Source: Dicaeum eximium (Eukaryota > Chordata > Aves > Passeriformes > Dicaeidae). Taken from it: a DNA stretch of 64,000 nt. How positions within the stretch are numbered: position 1 is the first letter of the stretch; every line of letters starts with the position of its first letter. Location: positions 186,636-250,635 of the forward strand of contig VWZP01004509.1 of NCBI GenBank assembly GCA_013396995.1, read 5' to 3'. This document shows, piece by piece, positions 41,266 through 53,450 of this stretch. The translations under genes were made by a program, and so were the position numbers. The notes beneath the pieces are model-generated. The model searched no databases, was not told the origin of the DNA, and worked only from the letters and a program-made list of their open reading frames with translations.

Positions 41266-44200
41266 CCATTCAGATCAAATAACTGACTGTTGTCTTTTGT
41301 TTAAAAAATAAGCAAAATATTCAAATCCTATGTTCATTTAGCCCTTTACAAAAGCAGGACATTAGAAAGATATTTACCATTTAGGGAAAGTCGGTGACAG
41401 TTTGGAATTACACATCAAATATTCCTGCTATTTGCTTTGATACAAGACATGTGGTATTCTCCTCCTTTCAGCCATAACACAGAATCTATTGTGTATGGAA
41501 AGAGCAGACTGAGCTACTCAGCTGTTTTTTTTTTTTTCTCTAGTATAGCCTACTGATATAATGTCACATGCCTTTTCTATCAGTTTGCCCCAGGTAAACC
41601 TGCTTTCTGTCTGTGTTGTTAAACTGTTGGGACTCAAACCATTATTCATTGTTTGATTAGAGTTGTGAAGTATCTGCTGGATATGAAAAGCCATTGTGTG
41701 ACTGAGCTCAAACATACACTGCTGTTTGCAACCATTACATTAGTGAGTGAGCTTGCTACTTACTGCCATTATCACAGCTATTTATTGTGCTGTCTTTTCT
41801 CTTTTTGAATCTTTTTCTTCATTAAAAGACAGTATCCATGGGCAGAATTCATGCTCCAATGTGGTAGGTCACGAGCAAGTACACAGCGTGTGTTGTGCCT
41901 TCACTCAAGGGGTCAGGTTGATATGCAGGCATTTTACATCTCACAAGAACAGAGAAACACAGGGTAGTTAACAACAGCAGTTATGCAACTATTTTATTCT
42001 TACTAATTCATTATTTGCAGACATTTCACAGATGAAAACAGCCTCTGTTCTGAGCTGATGCAAAATAAATCCGTGAAGTCTCCCTGTTTTCATTATAGTG
42101 ACCATAATTTTGTTTTAAATTTGTACTGCAGGCAAACATATAGCACAGTAGAGACAGTCAGACACTCACTCATAAAACTGTGCTGGTTAACAGTTTAAAG
42201 AATGACATCTTAACACTGAACTAGCAAAAACAGACTTTGGAGTCAAAAATACAGTGTGCAAAGCAGGTATTCTTTACTGTAAGGCAAGTAGTGAATTTAT
42301 ATTTTCTGCATCAAATTTTCAACAAAAATTCCAACTTAATCAGCTTGCAGGTTCCCATTCAACATCTGAATACATGTAATAAGGACAGAAGTAAACTCCA
42401 AAGGAAGAGGAATTACTTTGGAATCAAACTGTACTTCTCACAAAATACTTTTAATCTTGTTTACATAGCCTGTGAATTAAATGCTTCAGGGTCACTCCTT
42501 AATATATTTCTCTAATGCATTTAGTCTTAGCCCTTTTTGTCCAAATTCCTTTAAAAACTGCAGGTCAGAATTGCCCTCAGAAGGTCAGTCTCAGAACCAG
42601 ACTCAACCCCTGAGTTTTCCAACAGATTTACATCTGAAATGAATCTAAATGATCAAGCCCTTTGAAAGTCCACTGGGAATATTTTGCTTGTCAAGGAATA
42701 AACCCACAGACTGGAAAATAGTTCCAGTAATGAAAGAAGAGATAAGAGATACTGATAACTTTCCTCTGATTTATCCAACTTAGATTTTTATTTAGTGCTC
42801 CCCATGCCACATAATATTTGGTTATATAATCTCCATGTTCCCAGTGAAGCTTGTGGTGCTGTCCTGCAAATAAACATGGCTTGTTTCACTTCTCAAGGCT
42901 AAGCCAAATCCCTAAAATTTGTTTGGTTTTGATCATATGGACATAACCTCCTCATCCAAACTATGTGCTCAAGTTTGAGGGTGAAAATGACGCTAATTAA
43001 TTTTAAGTATTCGAAAGTTATGTGCTGTCTAAACCTGACATCCAGGCTGGATCCATCCAGGATTTTGTAGAAGTTAGATTTTAATATGCCTCCACAGACT
43101 GATTAATTCTCTTGAAAGGTGGACCCTAATACAGGTGATGTTAATTGTCCTCCAAAAATGTTTTCTTTTCTGCATTAATTATTGAGGAGGTCTAGACAAC
43201 AAGGTAGGGCAAGGAGTAAGATGCCTTTCCAGGAGAAAGTAGGCCCAAATATCTTCAGTAGGATTTAAATAACTCTAGCTCCTGTGCTTAACAATAATGA
43301 CAACATTTTTACAGGATTATGCAGAAGATAAGGCAGGTTAATCACAGCTTTTGGACTCAGGGGTATTGCTGTTTTTAACTATTTAACCAGCCTTGGTATA
43401 ATGTCCATACAGTGTCACAAACCAAAGTAGAGTTATCTAAAGTAAAACTTTTTTTCTGTACTCTCTTCTTTCTGAGACTGAAACCTATTTAATTTTCAGG
43501 GATCATAAAGTACTCTGAGCTCATTGTAACTAATCTAACTTTTAGCTTTTACCATTTTTTGAATGGATATTTAGCTCTGACTGCACCTAAGCTTTATTTT
43601 AATTTCCAGTGACACTGCAAAGAGAATACAACAGTCTTTCCAACCTGCTTTATGTGCTCTTTTTTTCCTCATTATGCTTCCACCAGGACCCTTTCACCAC
43701 AATTTTTCTTTACAGAAAGCTACTATTCACTCTCAGCTTTGTTCCAAGCTATCACCATGGACATTTGTTACTAGGTATATAATTTTATGCATGAGGCTCC
43801 ACCTATCAAAATTTGCTGCATCAACATCTTGTCCTCTGATCATAACATAATTATCACTTTCGGAGATAATGAACCTCATCAAGGTCTTCTCATTTTCATT
43901 TATGAATAGGTTTGGCTACTGCCAGGAGTTAATGAAACTAAAAGGGAAAGAGAGGAGGCAACACTCACACTGATTGCTGAGAGAGGCATTGCTGAGAGAA
44001 TGACAGGGTGGCTTGTAAAAGAAGATAGCTGATACATATTTCCTGCCGAATATTCCACTGAACCCTAAATGGCACCAGGTGTCCTGCTGGAAGATTTACA
44101 GGATTTTATGTGTTATTTTAAAATGTGTTGGACGTTATAATTAATGACTAAAAAGTTTTCTGATTTCAGAAAAAAAATTGATGTGGTTATACATTGAAAA

Positions 44201-45839
44201 ATACAGTGATTTTCTACTAAAATTAATATTTTCAAATATTTAATGATAGGGAGCATAATAATCCCTGCTACAGCTAGTAAAATCTAGCAATTCATACATT
44301 TCATTATTCTCTTTTTGCCAATAGTTGGCACCAAGTGTTTGAGAGAAAGACTAAAGGAACATAGTAATGAATAATTATTGAAGGAGGTTCTCTAAAATCC
44401 ATAATCAGCTTATACAATGGGGCAGGTGAGCCATTATTCTTTTCAACTTTTTTCCTGTAACCCAAACCAAGTAAATACCATTTTCTTTAATGTAACAAAG
44501 AATAAACTTGTTCCTTGACAGTTCATTTTCACATAAACATTCTTTTTATGTAGAATCGAAAACAATATTTAATGCTATAATATGTGTAATCAAAACCACA
44601 TGTTGTAGTTCCTTTTATTTAATGGATCAGCTCTAGAAGAAAAAACTTAGTGGACCAGTTAGAATAAGTAGGAAAAATGACAAAAAACAGCACTGAGAAC
44701 TTGATACTTTGCGAAATTAATAGAACAGCTCCTCAACTCTTTTCAGAATACAAGCTGAAATTCCTATCCTATTGTTAATGTTATATCATCCTATTTAAAA
44801 AATATCTTTGATTCACAATAAGCACATTTTTATATGTTTTTCTGCTCTGGGGACTTTTTTCATACAACGGTAATTTCAACATCTGGAAACACTAGTTTGC
44901 AATTTATATTCCTTGTATCCAGGTTATAATATAAACTGTAGAAAAAAACAATACCAAACAAAACAAAAGAATTCACAAAGGCAAAGGAGAAATGAGCACT
45001 CAAGGAAAAGGCAAAAACACAGAAATGTAAAAAGAAGACTCATGTTTATTTAATGAGTGCTCCTGCAGGGGAAGAGAGCCAAAATAACCACTGACATTTT
45101 TGTGATTTTGACTTTTTAATTGCTTGTTTATTCCTTTGGGAAACCTGCTCAGGCATCCGTTAGATTTTTGCTACTAAATAAAGTGGTTGTTCATGTACTT
45201 CAGATTGCATTTGTAACTATTTTCATTTCTTATTTGTTTTTGAATTCACTTTGAGTTGCATGCTGATTTGAGTTATAATGCAATGCTGTAAAAAACTAAA
45301 GTAATTGTACATTAGAATTTGCATATTCAATTAAACTATACAGAAACATGGAAGAAAAATAAATGCCATACTGTGTTAACCGAGTGGATATTTTATTCAG
45401 TAATTTATGTTTAAAAAGAGAAGAACCAAGAAGTTTGAGGGACTGAATCAAGCATTCTGCAGTTGGCATAGGTATGGCAGAATCTGCCCCCTTACATAGG
45501 TCACCCTCTCCTTTCTAATTTTTAGAGATTGGCTTAAGCATAAAAACCATAAAAGACCGAATTTAACATCCAAAGTTTTATTTATACTAATTTGGAGAAC
45601 TCTGACTTGGTCATCATATAAATACCCAATTCCTCTTTGACTCTCACTACATTTAGCCTAATTTAACTCTTGAAAGTAGAAGTGTGACAGTTTAACTGCA
45701 CCATAAGTGAAAAGATACAGATAATCTCTCAGGTTTCTGCCTTTGAACTAAACTGAATGGCTCCATGTTCTCATGTTAGGAAACAAGCAGATAAGTATTT
45801 TCACTCCATCTTGCCTACCATCCATTATATTGTAGGTTT
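41266..45839. other. Unique AT-rich non-coding DNA
   Basis: No gene is seen. T13 lies at 41525-41537, and a few diffuse TTTTCATA repeats occur just upstream near 41092-41140. Open frames of 65-92 codons show no domains. Confidence 0.55.
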
Positions 45840-46450
45840 TCCTCATATTCTCTCTTACTCATTTCTTTTCTAAAGCAAATAATCCTAAACTTTTCAGCCT
45901 CTTTTCCTTCTACAGCTTCAGTATTTTCACCCTTCTTGAACTTCCTTAATTTTGAAGCATCTTTTTAGAAGCATAGTCACCAAAAGCCCAGATGAGAATT
46001 CACTATTGACTTGTAGACTTGTTTCCAATTCGATATTCACAACTGTTCATTTGCGACTGGCATTTTGAGAAGAAAGATTTGCTTTTCTCTTCGTTATGCA
46101 CTTTACCTTTTGATAACATCACATAGTTGTCTGCTTGTCACATTGCCCATTGCCCCAGCTGGTTAAAGCTTTCTGGAGCTGCTCACAGCTCTTTCTGGTC
46201 CTGATTAGCCTAAGTAATCTTCCCATTTGTTGTCTCAGTCCTCACTTGCTTTCCAGGGACAGCTCTTGTATGAAAGACAACTATTAATCATTTCTCACAA
46301 TAAAACATTTATTCTCTCTTGTCCTCTAGGTAGATTTTTATCCATAACAATACTTGGCCTTTCCATTCATGCTTAATTCATTTCTCAGACTTCTCAAGTC
46401 TTTGACAAGACAATTGAAGTCTACCTAAACTATACTCCCAGGAATTCACA
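45840..46450 (-). mobile_element. Ancient CR1/L3-type LINE remnant, reverse strand
   Basis: In antisense, the landmarks follow the order seen in old sauropsid CR1/L3 elements: a CTTTTCAGCCTCTTTTCCTT block near 45890, CACCCTTCTTGAACTTCCTT near 45930, the GCACTTTACC...TTGCCCATTGCCCCAGCTGG block at 46099-46163, CTGGAGCTGCTCACAGCTCT at 46173-46192, TTTTTATCCATAACAATACT near 46336, and GTCTTTGACAAGACAATTGA near 46399. It is heavily mutated and does not code for protein. It may extend past 46450, where I can no longer follow it. Confidence 0.65.
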
Positions 46451-49400
46451 AAACTACATTCATAGAATTCTAGAATATTCAACTATGTGCAATTTTTTTC
46501 CCTTGGAATATGAACATTCCTGGAAATGTTAAGATTAGAGGCCTTATGAATGTGTCCACTGCAAGAGACGACACAGTGTGTTGAAACCATGGAGGAAGGG
46601 AGATGTGCTGTCAATATTTGAATCACAGGACAAACTCCTGACAGCTTACATCATACTGGATGTTTGAAAATCTACCTCTCAATGAAAATACATTTGATTT
46701 TTTGTATGTATCTTTAATGTCTGGTATAGCTTCAGTTGGTGTAATTAGCTAGGGTGAAAAATCAATGACAAAAAATCAAGCTTGATAGGCTTTGATGATC
46801 CTCAGGCTACCACTTCAGATACCATGTTTGTCTATCAGGTAGGTGTTTCCAGGTCTTTTTCACTATTTCTTTTTAAATGTTTGTTTTTATAATGCATTTG
46901 GAATCAATATTCAGAATTTCTCTTGGTTTTACCTTTAGCTGTATAAGGGGCTCTCTGATGTGGCCCTCTACTGATTGGTAAAATGTGTCACTTTTTTCAA
47001 TACTAGTCTTCCCCCGTATTATTATTGCTTATACTCTTTGTTTTGAAAGTTTCTTTCTCTCTAATTTTTATATTACTTGGCTTTGAATAACTTTGATCAA
47101 CTTAAATTCTCTTCCTTCAATATACCATTTCTCTTTGCACAATAGCAGACCTGAAATGGAATTCAAAGGATGAAAAATTATTGACTGCAGTGACTAACAG
47201 TGGAATAGTGACAGGAAGGAAATACTGAAGGAGTTTTTTTAATATGGCTGACCAGGAAAGCCTCTTGTTCAGCTTTTATGGCTATTTAGGATTAAGCTTC
47301 TACTGGAAGTATTTTGCAGAGTGCTAGGGTAGAGGTCTGCAATCTGAATTTTCCTCACATAGACAAACTCCTCATTTGTGGTGGCATTCTTCTGTTGAAA
47401 TCTTTAAGGTTTTTCTTTGCAACTAAAAAGAAGTCTGAATCATTTCTCAGGTAACAGGAAATTCCATGTCAGCTTTTATTTTTATGGTAAAATACTTTTT
47501 TTTCTGAGTTTTCATTGTGGAATTAGTAGAAGTTCCAGAAACTGAGGTGAAATAATAACCATTTCTATTTTAACAGCCTTTTGTAAAGTATAAGACTATC
47601 TTTCTCACAAATGAAATGGATGTTCTGCCTTTCTAGCATGTAGCTGCCAGTTAAAGTTTACAACATCTTTCAGGAAAGGAATGGTGGATTTCAATACACC
47701 TTTTACATTTTTTTAACATTAATAATATAGTGCATCATTTTTCCAATATATTTATCTTGAATTGCCAGAGGGGTTTATTTAAGCACCCAAAGTAGTTGCA
47801 AAATTTTGTCTAGTTTTATCCAGTTTTTCACCTCTGATTCTGATTTGAATACAGTGAAATACATGAATTATGTTCCTGAAACTTAACACTGAGGGGCTTC
47901 CAGTGAAGTATGTATCAGAAACTGGTCATTTTCAAAGAATAGCATTCAGCATAGCAGCAAATGAAGGAAATAAAGGGATCTATTTCTCCTCCTCAATCGA
48001 TGCCAAAGACCCCTGACCAGCCCCTCAGGGATTGTGTGAAAGCGTGGTTTGAGTAGAAAACATTTCAACCTCCAGGGGAGAGTAAAAGTCTTGAGAAGAT
48101 CTTGATAAATGGAAGAAGATGGAAATTCTGGGTTCAGCTGGCTCCCTAGTACTGGTACCATTTATGTGAAAGAAATCATACAACTAACTGCATGATATTA
48201 TGGTCAGAAAAAAATAAAAGAGCATCCAGGCACAGGGAATTGTTCAAAATTCTCATGCATGAGGATAGAGAGGATCCAGTTACTGAAAACTCTCCAAATA
48301 AAGAATAAATCCCAATTTAAGCAATTTAGAAATAAGAAATTTTCTGAAGTACCAGAAAAGATGGTGGAGTTTATTCTTTACTAAGGGCTGAGTAAAACTA
48401 GTGAAATTAGAATCAAAATCTAGAGATTTAAACATCTCCCTTTCACAAGAGATGAATTGAGCAATTGGAGAAATGTGTTTAAATAAACTGTAAGAGTGAA
48501 AGATGAGGTTACCCAGAGGCTTAGTGCAGAGTTATGCAGCAGGCATCCATATATTTCTAAGAATTGAATTGAATATGATCTAGCTGAAATCCTGGTAAAT
48601 GAACAACAGATAAGTTCACAGAGTTAAAAAGAATCTTTTTTTCAGATGTTACAATCTAACACTTGGATTCAACAGCTGTGCAATATTAATGCTTGATGTA
48701 TTTGAAATGAAGCTAGGACATTGTCATCAGGTTTTTCTTTTTCCCTTAGGGTGCTATTGTGCCCCTTCTTGTACCCTTCTGACTTAGAAGCAAATAGTAG
48801 TTCCCTCTTACAGAAAACACACTTATTTTGTTTTGATCACTACTTTCAGCTGTTTTACAGTACAGGCTGTACATCACAGTCTGAATGATTCTGAACTAGT
48901 CACTTTTACTTACAAGCAGAAGAATATCATCAGAATGTAACTATCATCAGAACACTAAGTAGTTAAAAACACCCGAATATTCAAATGTGATTCTTCACTG
49001 ATCATGCCAAATTTATTATAGAGATGAATGAAATTTAAGCATTTAAAAATAGTGTTAGCTGTTTATTTATTTTATTACTCCAAACACACACATTCTTATT
49101 TTATTTTCCACCTGTTATCACTGAAATTAAGCAAGGCAATCTTTATGTAGCAACAAAGATAACAGCTCCACATAGTACTACACACATTATGTATACACAC
49201 ATTATGCAACCCTTATTAGCAAGAGGATAAAAAGTGAGTAACAACTGATATGTATTTCTAGAGAATTCTACTAATTTACATTGGTGTTTTTTGCAATTGT
49301 TTGGCAAGCACTGGGTAGTATTGTATATAATAATATTAGTACATATTATCTGGAAATTTGTAGCAAGTGGAATGTCCTATCTTGATGCAAGGTATCAATT

Positions 49401-50293
49401 ACATTAGTGTAAATAGTAATATATGATGGGTGAGGGTTATAGCCATTTCCCTCATTATACACTAACAAGCTGGTGTCCATAACTCTTCTCATTTCATTAT
49501 GTTCCCTGGATCTTTCTCTGCTTCTTAACTGTAATCCAAATAATCACATATCGTTCACAGCAGCTTGTCTTTCTTAATTCACTTATCACTACTCTGTGCA
49601 TTCCCTTGCAATCTGCAGCTTCCCTCAGTTTGTCAAACCTGTCAGCCCAGTGTAGAGCAAAGAGTGAGTGGCAAAGAGGGAAAGATGCAATGTTCCAGAA
49701 AGAAAACAAAACAATATTAAGCAAGCAGCAACGAGGTCTGAATTTAGACGGGTAAATTTAGGATTCTGCAAATTTCCAGCTTTGCTCAAAAAATCTGGCT
49801 GATGAATTGTGCATGTACAATAGAGGGTATTGTGGATAATGTGTATGAACAATGAAGGGGAATTAAACTGGGTATAAATTTTTATGAGACCTAAGTATTC
49901 AAAAAGTTTAAAAGAAAATATACGGGACCTGTAATAAAGAATGAGGAAATTGATGCAAGGAATGATTAAAGTTTCTTTCCTCAAACAAAATTTGAAAGGA
50001 TTCAAATGCAAATGGAGTCATCACCCTAATAGTGTGGTTCCTGATCCAATTTGTCTGTTTAAATGTTTCCTAATAAATGATACTTAGATTCATGACAAGT
50101 TGAAAAGAAAATATGAAAAATTGCACACAATAAACACCAATGAACCTCTTAAAGTCAAGTGGCAGGTAAATGGAAGAGCAACTGAAAGCACACAGAAACT
50201 TTGAGTTGTATTACAAGGAGAAGAAAGACATAAAGTATTGATCTTAGTAAAGAGCAGCAGATATTTTGGTTTTGACCAGGAAGCAAGTGATAA
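46451..50293. other. Unique AT-rich non-coding DNA
   Basis: No gene is seen. Two adjacent copies of CACACATTATG occur near 49180-49206. A reverse-strand frame of 128 codons (49625-50011) shows no domain. Confidence 0.55.
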
Positions 50294-50345
50294 AATCATG
50301 GGATATCCTGAGTTGGAAGGGACCCACAAGACTACAGGTGACCAG
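50294..50345 (-). mobile_element. Very short CR1 3' end, reverse strand
   Basis: GAGTTGGAAGGGACCCACAA (50309-50328) is identical to the hallmark block of the CR1 at 15.6 kb and is preceded by TCATGGGATATCCT, a worn form of the terminal octamers. Similarity is lost after about 50 bases, so this is an extremely truncated copy. Confidence 0.75.
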
Positions 50346-51612
50346 CAATTTTAATCAAAAGAGTAAAAAACTGAAAAGCTGAAAAAGTTTTAAGTGACAG
50401 GGCAACAAAAGGGTCTGTTTTGAGACAACAGAGCCACATGGTCTGCACTGGAGAAAAAAGGCTGGCTGTAATGGTGCCTGCTCTGACTTTAACAGACACA
50501 GGTTCCAGATTTCTCTGGCAGTATATAAATGATAAATATAGATGATAGTCCTCAGAGGAGAAGGTAAGAGAGAAATTAGCTTTTCTTTAAGAAGACCAGT
50601 GAAATTTGTCAGGCCTTTCAAACACTAAACAGAGATGTGAAAAACAGAAAAACATTAGTAAAGATTGTGCATCCTATGTATTCATTCACCATGGTGTGCA
50701 AGAGACAGCTTGGGGTTGAATTAGGTAACTCCAAACCAGGAAAGAAAGAAGAATGTAGTTCTGAGGTCCAGGTAACATGCATCAAAAGCACTGTAAGCTA
50801 GTTAGGAGGTGGGGGTGATGAGGAAGAGGGAAAGGACTTACTCAGGGCACAAGGTACAAATGTTCTAGTGCACAAGGAAAAGCTGATGTGAAATATTAGT
50901 AAGACTTAGTATGTTAGTACAGTTGCATAAATGCAAGGAAAAAATATAAAATGTCAGAGATCACTGCCTAGGGATCCTGATAGAATTCTTGCACAAAGTA
51001 AAAAGATTAGTTGACTTTCAGTATGATAAAGTCTGATGCCTACAGTATCAGCATTTACAGCATTGCCACATTACCTTTTTATTAGATGCAAAGGCAACAG
51101 TTGACATTATGTAAATAAGGGCACAAAACATAAAATAATTGCCTGGGGAACTACTATAGTCTTCCCATGTTAGAAAAAAAAATTGAAACAAGTATTTCTA
51201 ATACTCTTCCACTATAAATCTAAAACAGAATATTACATTTAACTCTCCAGATGTTTTCTATTAAAAAAAAAGTCTAAAATAACTTATGAAGAAGGTTTTG
51301 AAATTTTAATTTTATCGTAAAGACTGGAATCTAAGAGTTATTTATTTCTATTTTGTAACGTGCCACCTCTTCTCAATTTCTTTTGATAAATTAATATGCA
51401 GTCATGTGTTTATAGCTGTAAACCAGCTTCCATGCATCTGCACTCTCTGCCTGTTCAAAGGTCCAGCCCATAGCTGTGTTCAGAGGGCTTATCCATCCCT
51501 CTCACACATGGCAGATTATTGAACAGGCAACAGATAAGTGGAAACTTCCTCTGCAAGTGAAAAATTCCTTTATAGCAGGGGTGTAATTTGCAAGCATTTG
51601 AAAAACATGTTG
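50346..51612. other. Unique AT-rich non-coding DNA
   Basis: Nothing recognised. The sequence just before the LTR includes several 60-90 codon open frames without domains. Confidence 0.5.
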
Positions 51613-52102
51613 GATGTTGTGGTGGTTGACCCTAGCTGTAGAGCACTTGCCCATCAAGGCCACTCTCTCACTCTCCTCCTCAAACTGGACAGAGGAGAGA
51701 AAACGGCAAAGGCTTGTGAAGTGAGGTAAGGATGGGGAGAGATCACTCACCAATTACCATCACAGGCACAACAGATTGACTTGGGGAAATTAACTGAACT
51801 TTTTATCAGTCAAAATTATAGCAGGACAATGAAAACTAAAACAAACCCTAAAAGCACCTTCCCCTAACCACTACCTTCTTCCTGGGCTTAACTTTATTCT
51901 CTAACACCAGTATGGGCCCCTTTTCCAGAGGGCACAGCCCTGCAGGAGCAGCCTGCCTTGTGGCTGGGAGTGATTCCTGTCCTTGCCTTATCTCATGAGC
52001 CTTTCATTACATTTTATCTCCCCTAGGCAGTTTGGGAAGGGGCGTGATAGAGTGGCTTTAGTGGCACCTGGCATCCAGACAGGGTCAAACCACCACAGAT
52101 GT
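51613..52102 (-). mobile_element. Solo ERVL-like LTR (51618-52097) with intact 5-bp target duplication
   Basis: The LTR begins TGTGGTGGTTGACCC and ends GGGTCAAACCACCACA, so its termini are near-perfect inverted repeats of about 15 bases with the canonical TG...CA ends. It is flanked by the direct repeat GATGT at 51613-51617 and 52098-52102. A 5-bp duplication is typical of class III (ERVL) retroviruses. On the plus strand the antisense landmarks are CTCTCACTCTCCTCCTCAAA followed by CTGGACAG, then GGGGAGAGATCACTCACCAA, then CTTGGGGAAATTAACTGAAC. This family's LTR is usually longer; the middle here is shortened to give 480 bases. No internal viral sequence is attached, which indicates LTR-LTR recombination. 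Confidence 0.88.
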
Positions 52103-52430
52103 CCCCTCAAATATGTCTCTGTGCACTGATAATGAAGATCAAGGAAATAGTGAATATATCAGCTCCTGCCAAAGCACAGGACAGTCCCTTATTTCAAGGG
52201 CTCAATAAAGCCTGAGGATCAGATTGCAAAGGAGCTTCTTCTTCCTGCTTTAAGAAATTCTGAATAAAACTTCCTTGAAAGTGCAGAAGTCTTTTATCTA
52301 TTTCTGTAGTAATTAATTACAGTACTCAACAGAAAAATTGCAAATTTTCCTTTAAAATCGATGATCTTTCATTCTGCAGAAGCTCTTTTATGTGTTTGTT
52401 CTCATTTTACATATTGTGATTCTTTTTCAG
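52103..52430. other. Unique non-coding DNA between LTR and exon-like cluster
   Basis: No feature is recognised. The last 15-20 bases form a strong polypyrimidine tract and acceptor (TGATTCTTTTTCAG). Confidence 0.5.
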
Positions 52431-52538
52431 GATGAATCTGAAGAGCAAGAAGGCTTCCATTTGTCATGTCCTGATTGCTGCACATTTTTTCAAACACAAC
52501 TTTCTAAAAGAAGTTGGAAAGAGCTGACTCCTTTGTAG
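52431..52538 (+). other. Exon-like segment with strong acceptor, unrecognised
   Basis: The acceptor TTGTGATTCTTTTTCAG (ending at 52430) is followed at once by 35 open codons and a TAG at 52536-52538. The inferred peptide starts DESEEQEGFHLSCPDCC and is acidic then Cys-rich, with a CPDC motif. If real, it would be a terminal coding exon or part of a non-coding transcript. No matching family is known to me, no upstream partner exon has been identified, and no polyadenylation signal was tied to it. Confidence 0.2.
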
Positions 52539-53334
52539 GAACAGCTGGAAATATTTAGAGGATAGTAGTTCAGAGTGGAGGTTGAAGCAGGCTGAGGTGC
52601 CTATGCAACCATTGTAGATTGAGAGTAAATCCAAAGTTATCCTTGCAGGGTTTATTGCAGGCCAAGTAAAGCTTGCTGGATGAAAACAACACTAAATGAA
52701 AAGGTTACTTAGAGTTACTTGCTACTTAAGGACGTGGCTGGCAAAGGGAGTAAGATCTGTTTCCCAGTTCCCTTTCACTCTTCACATTCTTTTTTTTCTT
52801 CTTTTTTAAAAAGAGTTTCTCTTTACAGTTTAAGTTCTAATAAAAACAGGCCTATAAAAGCTGTTTGGTCTTGTTGGAAAGTCCGTATAAAAGAAAAGGC
52901 ATAGGCAGAAGTGGCTTAAAATCTTTAGCTGGTGTGGGGTGTTGTGCTAGAACTTCAGTGGTCATTCACTTGCTAATTAACATTAAAAAGAGAAGGTATC
53001 AATAAGTACATGGATGTGTTCAACTCCAGAATTCTGTATCTCACTTTGAACAGTATTTTCTCACTTGCAGCAGAATCATCCTGGGAAGAAGCCAGAAAAA
53101 GTTTCCAAAATGTCAATAGCTGGAGGCACCATGCCCATATAATGCAAGAGAGCTCTCTCACTCCATTATTCCTGACACATCCCTTAGATGTAATTATTCC
53201 ACTGGATGCCTCCATTTGTGCAAAGGGAGAAAGTTAGTTGTAGGCCAGTCAAATTCTAACACACTAAGCTAAAATTCTTTCTGGATGAGTTGCAGTGCTG
53301 TCAGTGTGTGCAGGATTCCCTCTTTTCCCCTTAG

Positions 53335-53450
53335 GTATTGCAGGCTCCACAGGGTGGAAGTCAGACAATGTGCAATGGAAGAGCTTAAGCCAAAGCTTGC
53401 CTGAGAGAATTTGGGATAGTGCTCTTCTACAAACACCTTTGATAAAGAGG
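53335..53450 (+). other. Exon-like segment with strong acceptor, unrecognised
   Basis: The polypyrimidine acceptor TTCCCTCTTTTCCCCTTAG ends at 53334. The segment is open in one frame (start GT|ATT GCA GGC TCC) and ends at AAAGAGG|GTATCT, an acceptable donor. The inferred 38-residue product contains WKSDNVQWKSLSQSLPERIW. The opposite strand is also open here for 104 codons (53269-53583), so openness alone proves little. Another acceptor-like TCTCACTTGCAG lies upstream at 53059-53070. Confidence 0.2.

Noticed and set aside
46455..46480. Further CR1 3' end suggested by CATAGAATTCTAGAATATTC
   Set aside because: Only about 20 bases resemble the antisense CR1 terminus and no adjacent CR1 body follows.
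49625..50011. 128-codon reverse frame
   Set aside because: AT-rich composition, no recognisable motif, and no supporting promoter or splice context.
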